A stretch of 64,000 nucleotides of DNA from Euryodendron excelsum (taxonomy: Eukaryota; Streptophyta; Magnoliopsida; Ericales; Pentaphylacaceae). The stretch lies in NCBI GenBank assembly GCA_033060915.1, contig CM065388.1, positions 39,942,001-40,006,000 of the forward strand. Direction: 5' to 3'. Each line of letters opens with the position of its first letter. Positions within the stretch are counted from its first letter, which is position 1. The notes under the pieces are model-generated. The model saw only the letters and a program-made list of their open reading frames with translations. It did no database searches and had not been told where the DNA came from. Shown in pieces: positions 24,001-36,800 of this stretch. The position numbers and the translations under genes are program-made.

Positions 24001-25226
24001 TTTCTTTTTCAACCTCTCATACCTTTGCTTTTGACTTATAACTTGGGCGGTTCATTTGAGCTCCCTTGCAATGCGAGGGCTCTTCCCTTTGAGCCATCAT
24101 TTCCTTTAGAGATTCCTCGTCGTTGTAACTCTCCATCTCCATGACCAAAAGAGGATCTAATAAGAGCAAGGCAAGATACGCCAATTCAGCAAGTGTCATT
24201 TTGTTCATCTTACCTTCGACATCACTTTCAGTACCTTGCCTTATCTTCAGTAGAAGCTCGCCTCAGCATGCCTTGGGCACCTTACCTTGCATTGCATTGC
24301 CTTTGACATCAATTTAGATATCATTTCTTCAAAATGACAAATAACTTCACTCTTCCCTCACCAGTGATTGGGGAGGGAGAAAGAGCTCATCACATTTTGG
24401 CCACATATGGGTCACATCGTCCACACTTCCAACCGACGTGTCCTAAAATATTATTTATATATTTATTTTTCAATGCAAACATCCATGACATGCCACCTCA
24501 GGAATGATGGAGTGATGCTCACATGCTTATCATTGCAGGGCTCTAAGTCCCTTAAGGTAAAATCCCCCTCAATAAAGTTGAGCACTTCATCATATACCAA
24601 GGGGTACTTTTCTAGAATGAGCCAAGTGTTCTATTGGCTGGAGGTGTAGACATCAAGGAATAGCTAATGCCTTATAGATTATCCTACCAAGAGTTCCCCT
24701 CCAAGGATGAAGATAGATTCAACGTTTTCTTGTATGTGAACCCCACCTCAACACAACCCACCCAAGCTACTCCTTAAGAGGTAGAGATCATTGATGAACC
24801 AAATCACATATGTATAGGCCTATATGGTATCTCTGCAGTATCAGCCAATATGGCTAATACAGCTTGTCAGCACCAAAACAATATTTTTTGCTAGATTTTT
24901 TCTTCCTCCTATTTTCTGTGTCTCATTCTTTGATCATTTAATTCCATAGTTACATCTTGTCATTGTAATATAAAATTTTTCGGAAATTGGTCAAAATAAC
25001 AATATTAGATTTGATAAGTAATTATGTATTTATTAGGTGTGACAATATTGATTAAAAATATAGTGTAATCCAAACGTCCGTCATTGTAAATCGCGAAGAG
25101 GAACGAGTTATAGTACTCCTCCGAAGCCAAAAACTAGTGTTGTCATCCATAGGAGAGGAGAGGTGAGTTAATGCTAGGGGTGAAGTGGCTAAAGCTATCT
25201 GTAGAAAGGAAAGGGGAGCGGAGGAG

Positions 25227-25420
25227 ACTACTAGCCCCTTTGGTAGGGCTTTTTCACGTAGCTTCTTTTTAATTTTTAAGCAAGCCAAGTTTTTTTGGCT
25301 TTTTTGCTTGTCTTTAGCTTATAAAAGCAAAAAAGCCAAAAATTTCTAGCTTTTTTGCTTAGAAGCCAAAAAAGAAAAAACAAAAAAGCTAAAAAAAATT
25401 TGTACCAAACGGGCCCTACA
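25227..25420. mobile_element. Small fold-back (MITE-like) element
   Basis: The left end AGCCCCTTTGGTAGGGC and the right end TTGTACCAAACGGGCCCTA are imperfect inverted complements around GGGCCCGTTTGGTA, a terminal sequence common in plant hAT-type MITEs. The interior folds on itself again: TTGGCTTTTTTGCTTGTC is mirrored by AAAAGCAAAAAAGCCAAAA. It has no coding capacity. The target duplication may be CTA or TA but is not clear. Confidence 0.5.
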
Positions 25421-27179
25421 TGTAAACCGACCAAGCTATCTCAGCCAAAAAAAAAAAAAAAGTGACTGAAATAGACTGGAAATTAAAAAAATTAAGAAAT
25501 TAGAAAAATATTAACATGTGAATTTTTGGGTTTGGGGGAGTACACTATATTAACTCGTTCCTCTTTGCTGCAATGTGTTGGTTAACTATGAAGGAGATTT
25601 GGGAAATGATAGATTATTTAGGTGCTGCAATGTTGATTAAAAATAATTCCACACATTTAAACTATTATAAATAGAGGTGGAGGACTCCTAATGTACTTAT
25701 CAATGATTTTTTTTTTTTTGGTGTTTTATAAAATGCTTGACAAATATTCATGCGTTTGGTTTCTAATTCGAGGTACTCATTGGATAATACTCCAAGTATC
25801 AAAGTTATATATTTCATGTATTGTTCTATGTCATATATAGAAATATTTTATTCAAATATAAATGAAAAATGTAGAATAACACTAATTAAATTAAAAATCA
25901 TGTATTCTATTGTTTAAATATCAAATTCAATTATATAATCACGTTGATTTTATTTTATTATTGGATTCCAATTTGTTTCATATGTAAAAGTGATGGATAA
26001 GGGTGTTCAAATGACGAACACGCGTGTTCCCTAAGTGTCCAAAGCGTGTCCATTTCAAAAGAATAGTACATTTATAGGACACATTTGGACTCGTGATTGA
26101 CATTGAGTTGGGGGAATGTCTTGCTTGACATGGACACACCACCTTCCTAGAAGTGTCAATTTTTCTTAGGATATAGTGATTTAAAGCCATATTTTGGCTA
26201 TCCTGGGGTTGATTTGTAGTCTGGATGTCTGGCTGTCATCAGTTCCCTTAATCTGCACGTGCATCATTCTCCTGGTTCCATGGAGGTGAAGTTGAATAGA
26301 ACAAATTGGTGATGCTAATATTTCTTCCGTTCTGCTTTATAGAAGTATTTGGTTCTTGTAGATTATGGTGTTCACAGTGCCTTTATCCAGCAGGCAAAGT
26401 ACTCTTAACCTTGTGATAACTGAGAATGTACACCAATCATCTTTCAAATATAAACTATTGTCCCCTTTGAAGAAGCACATATACTTCTAAGAAGGCAGGA
26501 CACGACACTTGTCGCCTACGCTTCCAAACGCGTCATAGTATTTTAAATTTTTGGGGGAATTGGGCACAATTCAGACACTTGAGGCGCACACATGTTCATC
26601 ACTTAAACACATAAAATTTGTTGCAAATTTGAAGAAACTAACTTGGAATCCAATTGTAAAATATAAATAATTTGGATTTGTGCCTAATTTGACTTTTGAG
26701 TTGCAAAATATATGATTATTAACTTTAATTAATACTATCTTTGAACTCGTGTCCATTTTTTGAAAATTGTCATGAAGGCGTATCAGTGCCATTCGCGTGT
26801 ACTTCTTAGGTCTCTTAAACCGAGGTTAAGTATTTGTGGGATTAATCTGACACCTCAATAATTTTTACTCCATATTATAAAATCAGCAATGTTACAATAT
26901 CATGATACGTGTTGTGCATTGTGTAGGTTGAAATATAGTTATCTTGAAGTGTTAAGTCACAAATATATTGCAATGATGAAGTGTTAAGTCATACATAACA
27001 AATAACAAGGTAAACATTATTGCTCTGTGAGGTAAAAACACGCATTCCTCAAGTAACCATGAACAATCTACTATAGGAAACAATATAATATGTCATTGAT
27101 TGTAGCTTCAATTGTTTAAGTTTGGTTCTAAAAGGATTTGAAAGACCTTTACAATTTTTTATTTTATCAGAAAATATAG

Positions 27180-27183
27180 ATAT

Positions 27184-27218
<35 letters not shown>

Positions 27219-27245
27219 TATACACAGAGAGTGAGAAAGAGAGAG
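27180..27245. repeat. ATATAC / GA microsatellite
   Basis: Five or more CATATA units follow TATATATA, then a GAGAAAGAGAGAGA tract. Confidence 0.9.
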
Positions 27246-27680
27246 AGGTATGAGTTCGTGCACTACACATCAAACCGTGATACAAGACAAAATTGTGCAA
27301 TACAAAATGTATTTTTTTTTTTTGTGGAATGTACGATACGAAATTGTATCCTACAGTCAAGTTTCTAGCTCATGTGAATACATGATGCATCTCTAATCTC
27401 CTCCGATATGGTATGAAACATGTGATATGTATGTGAAGATTTAATTTTTTTTTGGCTGTTAAATTATTTACTTATCAGTATATAAACGTGGCATAAATCC
27501 TATTCTTTTTATCTTGTCTGGGAAGCACGAGCACTCATTTGGAGGAGCTATGTGTCCGATACTGACACGCGTGGGACACTCTCGGATACGTTTTTGATAT
27601 TTCATTTTACGTGTTCAATTATTTATTTATTTATTTATAAATCGGACACTCCATCGATACTGTTTGGACACACGTCTCGT

Positions 27681-28054
27681 TTTAGACACTTTAGGGATAT
27701 GGTGGGGGCTCAACTATAAATTTTAGAACTTAAAAATTGAGTTTATTTGTAAATAGGAAAACTTTGAAATTTGAAAATAAAGAAAACGGGACATAGCTTT
27801 GTTAAACCAAATCGAGAGAGAGAGAGATAGAGGGAAGTTCGATGGAAGAAGAACGACAACAGGTATGCTATTGATATCGATGGTTTATTTGTATCAATAT
27901 CGATCCTATTGATACCCATTTTAGACACTTTAGGGGTATGGTTGGGGCTTAATTGTAAATTTTAAAACTTAAAAATAGGGTTTATATGTTAAATAAGAAA
28001 ACTTTGAAATTTGAAAATAAAGAGAAAGGGACATAACTTTGTCAAACCAAATCA

Positions 28055-28103
<49 letters not shown>

Positions 28104-28156
28104 GTTGGATCGAAGAAGAAGAACAAGTATGCTATTGATATCGATGGTTCATTTGT
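27681..28156. repeat. Tandem duplication, about 238-bp period
   Basis: 27681-27893 and 27919-28156 share, in order, TTAGACACTTTAGGG, GGAAAACTTTGAAATTTG (with small changes), GGGACATA-CTTTGT, a GA tract, GAAGAAGAAC and GCTATTGATATCGATGG. In the second copy the GA tract has grown to about 43 bp (28059-28101). Confidence 0.85.
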
Positions 28157-30289
28157 TTTGTGTGTTCTTTATAGATTTTATATTAGATGATGATGGATAG
28201 TTGATGAAGTGTAATGATACTTCAATATTTTTGGTAGTTTATGACTTTATAGTCTTATGTATTGATGGAACAACTTTTTTGTTGTTGATGTGATTGTTTA
28301 CTTTATCATTTTTTTATGGAATGTAATTAACTTATTTAGAATGAATTAAGTAGTGAAATATGTTAATTTTTAAATTTTAATTGGTGTTATCTTGTATATT
28401 TTTTATTTTTGTTTAATAAAATACTTATATATATAACATATAAAAAAATTATAAGAGTAAACTTTTTGCTATCCTTGCTATGTTGTGTTCTGAATTTTTT
28501 TGAAAATTGTTGTGTTGGCTTGTCCGACACATCATATCCATTTTTCGTGCTTCGTAGATTCTCGTAATGTTGCTCGTAGATACGCCTAGTGTTTTTTTAT
28601 TAAATAGACAAGTGATATTGCTGATAAGGAAATCTTTGAAAAAATCAAAACATGATGGCAGGGAAACGATAGTAAATAAATATAGATTATTATGTGTACA
28701 TGAAAATAATAATAATTTTTTAAATTTTATTATAACAAAATAGTAAGATATCATTTATCACATTCTACATATTGAAAAAGAAGTGTGAAAGTAAGTTTGA
28801 ATAAGCCCTATTCATAAACAAATTGGAAGTTTTTTTTGTTTTAGAATACTCAAATTTAAAAGTTAAAAGGATGAGGAATTAATAAAAATACATTGATATT
28901 GTTCGTTTTTGCTACTAGTTCCCTTGTTATTTTCTTCATACTTGTAGTGCGTTTCATGTGTGCTTAAGCAATGAATACCTAGCTTCCTCAAGTGTGCAAA
29001 ATTTGTTTGCTTCAAATTTTTTTTGAAAAATAATACGAATTGTTTGAATGTGTGTCCAATACTGGTCAACGAGTGTTTGACAAGTGTCGGTGTCTAACAT
29101 ATGTTTGAGACGAGCATGTCACATTCGTAAAAGTATCTCTACTTCGTAAAGAATTCATAAATAAAAAAGTCTATAGGAGGGGGGATAAATGAATACAAAT
29201 TTTACATTGATTTCATTTTATTATTGAGATTACAACTTAGTTTCTTCAAATTTACAATTTGTTTATTGTGCATTTAAGTGATGGATACTTATGTCTCCCA
29301 AGTGTCTGAAGCGTGTCCAGTTCTAAGAAATTTTGACACAAAAAGACAAGCTTGGACATGTATTCGACCTGTGTCATGGAGTGTCCACAGAGTGTTGGTG
29401 TCCGCTAGGTGTTCGAACAGGCATGACACATTCTTAGAAGTGAATATATTTCTTCAGTTTTTGAGGGGTCAATTGTTTTGTAAGTGTGACATGATTCATT
29501 TTTCTTTTTCTTTCGAATCTTGAAATGCTTTTCTGTAAAACGATAATGGTTTATGTTTTATTGACTTCCATTACAATTGAAATTAGAAGTAGGTTTTTGT
29601 ATATTTTTCCTTCGGTCTCAAAATTTCCTTTCACCATATCTAACTGACTTGCTGTGGAATCTTTGTTTTGTGTTATTCTCTCTCCTTTTTTGATGTTTTT
29701 CTTTTTTATATATACAAAAAAAAGAATTTCAATTGTAATATAGCTGGTTTATGTTTTTATCTAACTGACTGACTTTTTTATATATACATAAACCATATCT
29801 AATGGTTTATGTTTTTCTTTTTTGACTTCCTATTTGTCCGCTAGGTGTTATTCTCTCTCCTTTTTTGTAAATTTTTATATACAAAAATTTCTCTCTCCTT
29901 TTTTGAAATAAGAAGTAGGCATGGACCCAATCCAAGTATTGCAGTCTCAAACTTTTGTATATAGCTGGTTGAATCAGTTGTGTATGTGCCAAAAGAACCA
30001 CTAAATTGGATTCAGAAAGCAATCTGTTTCACTGTTATTGTCATATGATTCATGAATGACTCTTTGAAGTGAAAATTCAATTCAATTGGTGCGGAAAATA
30101 GTATTGTCTTATGAAAATAGACGGACAATCCTGTTCTGATACAAATGCCAATTTATGCATAAAGCTGCTTTTAGGTAATAATTAGCATCCACCCTTGACA
30201 ATCATCAAGAATCTGATTAGCATTACTAATCACCTTAAAACAAAAATAATTTGTTATATAAAAGTAGTAGTTTTTTTTAAGAAATGCTA

Positions 30290-30560
30290 TTGTATATTGA
30301 GCAATTAGGAAATTCAAAGTCTAATCTAACCTGCCAAAATAAAAAGAAAAATGTTCAATTTCTTATGTCTTTAACACGTATATAATTATGAATTAACCCA
30401 TCTATGTAAGCCCTCAAGTTTTAAAGCAATCAATTCAAAATTGAGCAATTCATAAAACAATACAATCAGTGTAACTAGAAGACTGCACCATTGCTGTCCC
30501 TTTAGATTTTGCACGTCTGACATCGATTCATCCTAATAAAGTTTTCCTTTTGACCCAGTG
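30290..30560. repeat. Duplicate of the region 3' of the receptor-like protein gene
   Basis: Shares with 33450-33700, in the same order, GATTAGGAAATT-AAAGTCTAA, AAAATTGAGCAATTCATA, GACTGCACCA or GGCTGCACCA, and TCATCCTAATAAA-TTTTC. It lies downstream of the paralogous pseudogene, so the duplication included the 3' flank. Confidence 0.6.
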
Positions 30561-31539
30561 GGGGAAAAAAAATAGATGGGTCCTTATTTTTTTAATTTTG
30601 CAGTTTTGGTACTTTTGATTCGCAGGTGTAATTCTTGTACACATATCTAAAAAGTACCATGTTTATGTAATTTTTGATGGTCACAACTTTTAAGAAAAAT
30701 GATCGATCGATAAAAATTTATATGATTGAAAGTCCTCAAATCTTTTTTAATTGACAAAATTATAAAAAAATAAGATTTAATATTGAATGTGTTACTGTTA
30801 AATTGACTTTGCAGATGAGTTACCAATATTTTGATAATATTACTATTAAGAGATGAGGGATGGTGTATTTTTGGCAGGTTGCTAGAGGAGAGAGAACATC
30901 TTGTTTTCTTTTTTTTTTTTTCTTTTGTAGTCCCCACACTAGTAGATGCCAGAGGAAAGGGAACATCTAGCAAATGCTGAAGGTCCCTCGACCTTATTGA
31001 GTTGAGTGCTCAATTTTTTATTCTTTTCTTTTCATACTAAGTTTTTAAAAAAAATTAGTAACACAGTAGCAGAATTTTATTTATTTATTTATTTATTTTT
31101 TAGGTACACTCGAGCCTTGGAGGGCGAAAATCCTGATTGTGTCAAACCAAGTTAAAGAGAAGGGTATGTTTCCTACACGCCGAAATGTGCCATAATTGAG
31201 TGTGTTCTTGATGTGGACACCTCATTAACAAAAAAAAAAAAAAAGGCACAGATCCTACTCTACTTGGTAAGAATTGATAACATAAATTATATCAATTTTC
31301 CAACCATTAATTGGATCCGGACCCAATTGACAGACCCAAAAAAGAAAATTTGCAATGTCCGTCTTATATTTATTTAGTTGTATCAATTCAGCTATATGAT
31401 ATGTAGGACGAGACACCAAATGATAAAAAGATAATAATTATTTTGTTTCTCTAACTTTAATTTAAATTTTAATGTCATTTCTTAAGTTTAATTTCTTCTA
31501 TTTACGTCTTTTAATTTTTAAAAGTAAGTCAATGTAGTT

Positions 31540-31740
31540 TAACATTTTAAAATAGCCAAAATATTTTTTTTAAATTTAATTACACTTTAACCCCCTTAAT
31601 TATGATTTAATTTTAATTTACTTGCTAAGCTTAAAATCGTTACATTTGTACCATTAAACTATTAGAATTTCAGTTTGTGTTGACACTGTTTATAGAAGAA
31701 ATACATTAATACTTGTAGCATTTTTGATCTAATAATATAA
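31540..31740. repeat. Dispersed repeat, second copy at 63820-64000
   Basis: Both copies share AATTACA-TTTAAC/GAC, TTTAATTATGATTTAATTTTA-TTTAC-like sequence, GCTAA, GTTAC-AT-TTTACC, TAAACTATTA, and a run toward GTAGCATTTTTGAT or GTAATATTTCTGAT. No coding potential; probably an old transposon or a duplicated flank. Confidence 0.5.
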
Positions 31741-32224
31741 GATTTTATTTATTTATTTTTCTTTATCTCTAGTTAACAAATGTGTAGTTCAAAATTATCC
31801 TTGATGTTGGTAGCCAATAATTGGTGGTCAACAAAGGCACAACTTTATGGATAATTTTGACAATTTTCTTAGGCATTTTAAGAGGATTTGTAACATTTTC
31901 TAGTCATGAAACATTTTTTTCCAGATGGATTTAGATATTAATACCAAAACAAATCCCTAATTTTAATAGTTGTGACGGTGAAACTCTAATGATTTTCATT
32001 TGAATGGAGTAAAGTTATATTAAGTCATAGTTTTAGATTTCTAAAACTGTAATTAATCTTTAATTTGTTTACTTATTTTGAAATATTTAACCAAGTTGAA
32101 ATACTTTTAAAAATCGTAAAACTTAAATATAAAAAATAAAAATTGAAGGATAATATCGAAATTTATGATAGAGTTAGAAGGGTAAAATAATAATTAACCC
32201 ATAATAACTAATAAAAATATAAGC

Positions 32225-33105
32225 CGTGAGGAGGAGTAGGAGGAGGAGCAGCATTCCTTTACTAGCGGAGATCCGCAGAGAGCATGATTGCCTATGTAGC
32301 TATCATTCATGACTGTCTCAAATTGAATTCCTTTCATTTTACACACTTGCTCAGCTGGGGCCGCGCTTCAAAATAGTTTCGTCTGAGGGTAATTGGGAAG
32401 AAAGCTTACCCGACAAGCTATGAGTGTTCATTTCTGTGAAGTCATTACCGCTGAGATAAAGCCACTTCAATTTGGGAAACCTGGAATTCCTTGGGAGTAT
32501 TGTCCTTTGCAAGAACTTGTGTTGTAATGTGATAAATCCAAGTATTCTAATAATGAAGAAGTCGCGTTTTCTGCTGTACTAATAGGAGTAATAATCCCTC
32601 CATGAAACCGATTACTTGATAGGTCAAGAGCGTCCAACAGCCTCATTTCAGCAATAGGAGCGATGCCTCCTTCAAAATTATTCCGAGAGGCATTAAATTG
32701 GTACAACTTGGGAAGAATGACGTTGAGATTTTGAAGGCATCGGTCCACGAAGCAAATTATCTGAAATATCAAGCACAGCACAACAAAGGTTTGTGCTCAT
32801 GTTTCCGCTTGGCTTGGCTTGGGGAACGAGCCACTCAACATGTTGCCTCTCAGCCTCATCAATGTCGAGGTGACATTGTACAACAACCAAGAGGGAATGC
32901 TTCCAACCAAGAGTGAATTATCAGACAAATCCAGTCCAGGGATAGCAAATGGTATTGCGTGGAGATGAAGCTGGGCATCTTATTACCACTATACTATGCC
33001 TGTTGAGGTTGCAACCACCCAAAAATAGTCCACCAAGGTCGAAAGATGGCCGGGGACCAAGCTGGGGATTCGGTTTCGACCTCCAAATGATCGTTGTATG
33101 AAATG
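32225..33105 (-). pseudogene. LRR receptor-like protein pseudogene
   Basis: Read on the minus strand, this is a rearranged copy of exon 2 of the gene at 33870-38365. The 3' end carries the cap GIQFETVMNDSYIGNHALCGSPLVKEC. Above it, the four C-terminal LRRs and the island region have been deleted, so the cap lies next to the QLCQ and RNYFE-like segment. Further up are pieces equal to the LSGNNF, EYLDLS and FHGGI repeats and, near 33000-33085, the FLGGCNLN segment. Frames change several times, with stops. It is a tandem paralogue that lost most of its length and cannot make a receptor. Confidence 0.85.
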
Positions 33106-33449
33106 TCTAGCTAACTAGCTAGTTTCACATTTGGTTATATGAAGCTAGTACTTTCACATTCACTCCTTCATGGACTTAAATAAATAATTATGTGATCTCA
33201 TAGAGGTTAATTTATAGCACTATTTGTTATGGCTTAAAGTTCTAACTTCTAAATCGTCACAGATTTTTCCAAGGGTTTCTACTAATATATATTTTTTGTT
33301 GTTCTGACAGTGTGAACTTGTATATTTCCTTAACAAATTACAAATGAAATAATTAGATATATTTCTCCGTAAAAAAATGAAAAATATGAGACACTTGTAG
33401 GTTTTACAGTTCTATGAAAAATTAAATTTGGTCATTTCTTCAAAATTAT

Positions 33450-33700
33450 ATAATGACCGATTAGGAAATTTAAAGTCTAACAACTGAAAAAATAAAATAA
33501 CAAAGATTCAAAATTAACATATTTGAAAATTTTTAATTAAAATATTTATAAATTTCTTGAATTTTAAATTATGTAATTTAAAATTGAGCAATTCATATGA
33601 ACAATTAGTGAACTAAATGGCTGCACCACTGTATATACGTACCTCCCTTGAGATTTGGTTGGTTGGCCATTGAGTCATCCTAATAAAATTTTCTTGGCTG
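33450..33700. repeat. 3' flank of the receptor-like protein gene, duplicated at 30290-30560
   Basis: Counterpart of the copy listed at 30290. It begins about 170 bp beyond the stop codon. 33110-33450 holds nothing recognisable. Confidence 0.55.
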
Positions 33701-33869
33701 TGTTCGCACGTGTACGATCTGGAAAGATCCAACTCTACTTAGTATCGATCACAGAAATGGTCTCAATTTTCAAAATTTTTTTTTTTTTGGGTCACATATT
33801 ATTAGATGAATAAGAAGAATAAGTTCAGCACATCCCCTGTTTATCTTTCACGGATGTGGATAAGTTCAA

Positions 33870-36800
33870 CTACATTATATGCAGTGCAGGAAGACACACC
33901 AAAAGATAAAAAATAGCCACGAGTCCAGACACGTCTCTTGCGCCATCAGTATGCGCTGCTGCTGCTACTGGTGGGGGTACATCATTAGAGGAGGAGCATT
34001 GCTTTACTAACGGAAATCCACAGAGACCAGGATTGCCTATGTAGCTATCATTCTCGAATGTTTCAAATTGAATCCCTCTTGGCGTGGGTCCTGATAGGTT
34101 GTTGAAAGAGGCATTAAACGCTTCCAGAAATCGAAGACCAACTAATTCGTGAGGGATTTGACCAAACAGCTTGTTACGGGAAAGGTCTAGGCTCTCTAAA
34201 TTCTCCCAGTTTCCCAAAGTTGTTGGAATAGGACCAGTAAGAAGATTATTGGACACGTTCAGTGACATGATATTTCTGAGGTCACCCATTTGGAAGGGAA
34301 TGTCGCCCGTCAGCTGGTTTGACGATACATCTAAGTGATTGAAAGAAGTAGACAGTTTAATCCAGGTACGTGCCCTCCCTTTCAAGACAACACTAACATG
34401 GACCCGTGAAATGTATTCCAATTTCAAATGCCCAGAACTGGGATGTTCTGTCCAAGAAGAAATGTTGTTGAGGCATGAGGGAATTGTGCCGGAGAAATTA
34501 TTTTCTGCTATATCCAATATATGCAGACCTTGCATTTGACACAGTTGCTCTGCTGGGATGCGCCCTTCGAAATGGTTTCGTCTGAGGGTGATTACCTTCA
34601 ACCCAGTTAGAAGAGGCAGTTGGGAAGAAAGCTCACCCGACAACCTATTTTCTGCCAAATCAAGGACTTGAAGAGAAGAAGAGCACGTCGACAAGCTATG
34701 AGAGTTCATTTCTGTGAAGTTATTGCCACTGAGATAAAGCCACTTCAATTTGGGAAAGCTGGAATTCCTTGGGAGTATTTTCCCTTGCAAGAACCTGTTG
34801 TTAGATAAATCCAAGTATTCCAATGAAGAAGTCCCGTTTTCTGCCATACTAAGTACAGGAATCTCTCCATGAAATTGATTCCTTGATAGGTCAAGAGAGT
34901 TTATATACGGAAGAATTATGTTGAGATTTGAAGGCATCGGTCCACGAAGCAAATTATCAGAAATATCCAGCACAACAAGGTTGAAACTCATGTTTCCATT
35001 TGGCTGGGGGAACGAGCCACTCAACATGTTGCCTCTCAGCCACAATTTTGAAGTGAGATTGTACAACAACCAAGAAGGAATGCTTCCAACAAGTGAATTT
35101 TCAGACAAATCCAGGGATAGTAAATGGTATTGTGTGGAGATGAAGCTGGGGATCGTATTACCGCTATGCTTGTTGAGGTTGCAACCACCCAAAAATAGTC
35201 CACGGAGGTTGAAAGATGGGGACCAAGCAGGGGACTCGGTTTCAACCTCCAAATTATCAATGTCTGAAAGGTCAAGATAACTAAGCTTGGAGAGATTGGC
35301 AAACATTGAAAACGAGATCTTCTCTCTGAACTTGTTCTGGGAAGCAATAAAGGTCTCGATGTTTGTAATGTTGCGAAGCAGCAACGAAGGAAAGCTCCCA
35401 TTAAAAAGGTTACCAGATATGTATAGATGCTTTAGGAAATTCATATTACTGAAACAGGCATCAATGTCTCCATGGAGTTTATTGTTAGACAGATCTAGCT
35501 TTGTCACAGAGTGCATCTCGCATAGGCATTTTGGAATATGACCTTGTAATGTATTGCTCGACAAGCCTAAGATATGCAATGACGGCATCTTTCCCCAACA
35601 GAGATGAGACCCTTCTTTTATAGAGTTTCCTCGGAGTTCCAACCTTTGCAGGTGCTTGAGTTCATGAAGTGCTGTAATTTTTCCCAAAAAAAAAAAAAAG
35701 AAAAAGAAAAGAAGTCAGTGACTTGACAAAGATGTGTCATGTATCAAGAACAAGTCTTTGTGTGAGTCATCTAGCAATGATAAACATCAAGCTTCAACCA
35801 TGATTGGTTTTGAGTTTCATATTTTGGTCATCTGTATTGCTTTTGTACACAGTAATCCAATCTCCATCATTCAATGTTGCTTCATCTTAGAGCTTAGGCA
35901 TATGAACCCCTATGATCTGTAGGTCGAGTGTTAGGGCTTAGTTTTAACCTACCAGTTTATTTATCTGAGTGCGCAGCGGAAGTGAAGTAAATTTTGAGGA
36001 CGGAATTTTTCTAAGGAGGTTAGACTGTAACACCCCGAAATTTTGTGGCGACTTTAAAATTATTTATCCCTAGACCCATAGTAGGTTTTAGGTGTAGTAA
36101 ATATAAAAAAACCGTGTAGGAATTATATTTTTTGTCATTCGTATGAATTATGATGAAAATTAAATTAGGGTATAAAGTAGGTCCAATGTGTGTTGAAATT
36201 AGGATTATATAATATTTTTAGGACTCTGACTTGCAAATAATTAAAGTGAGTAATCGGTGAGGTGAGGTGTCAAAGCATAAGCCTTCCGTGCATATACTTC
36301 TTCCATGCATGGGAAAAATTATTTTCTAAATTTTAGGAATCATTTTCATGCAAAAATGACAGTGTTTATAATTTTGATGCTCTCATTTTTTGTTTCGAAG
36401 CACATGAAAAAATAAAAAGTTCCTTTATTTCCAAAAACAAGAAAAAAGTAAAACCAAATTGAGTATTCTAATTTTCTTTTATTCATAAGCTTATATAAAA
36501 GGATTTTTACAACAAATTAAAATTTTAAGGTACCATTCATAAATTTTTAGAGGGGGCAAATTGCAAATAATCTAAAATTATAGGTCAAAAAAAAATTTTT
36601 AAAAATATAGAGGGCACTTACAAATTTTCAAGACCAAAATTTGAAAGAAATTTTTAAAATTAGAGGTAAAAATAAAATTTCTAAAAAGTTGAGTGGGACA
36701 ATTGCCCCTTGGGCCTTACATGGCTGTGCCCTGGGTTAATGCCTTTTATGGATCTAATTATGCATTCTCCTTGGTTTCAACGGGTAGAAACTCTAGTACT

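Larger units (their letters stand above)
25980..29440. repeat. Dispersed GTGTCC-rich repeat fragments
   Basis: Diverged pieces of one repeat recur at about 25985-26170, 26465-26820, 27535-27690, 28505-28580, 29050-29125 and 29278-29440. They share phrases such as AAGTGTCYGAAGCGTGTCC, TGACACTTGTCG and GTGTCCGACAC, in both orientations. None has a credible reading frame. They look like fragments of an old non-coding repeat. No other gene is visible in 25430-32220. Confidence 0.5.
29530..32220. other. Gene-free AT-rich intergenic stretch
   Basis: No credible gene. At 29700-29900 short blocks such as TTTTTTATATATACA and TGGTTTATGTTTTT are reiterated. About 30290-30560 resembles 33450-33700, and about 31540-31740 resembles 63820-64000; both are listed separately. 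Confidence 0.5.

Noticed and set aside
24017..24900. Possible continuation of the gypsy gag relic into protease (for example KLSTSSYTKGYF, RFNVFLYVNP).
   Set aside because: No active-site motif or conserved block could be recognised, so it was not annotated as coding.
25227..25420. Hairpin considered as a microRNA precursor.
   Set aside because: Its inverted terminal sequence and T/A-rich stem are typical of a MITE. No basis for a mature microRNA.
22190..32200. Search for the missing DIM1 exon(s).
   Set aside because: No stretch resembling the conserved remainder of DIM1 was recognised by eye. A translated search is needed before calling it absent.
34918..35401. Open frames of 120 and 121 codons within the receptor-like gene, other frame or strand.
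   Set aside because: They overlap exon 2, whose LRR pattern is unmistakable on the minus strand; shadow frames.
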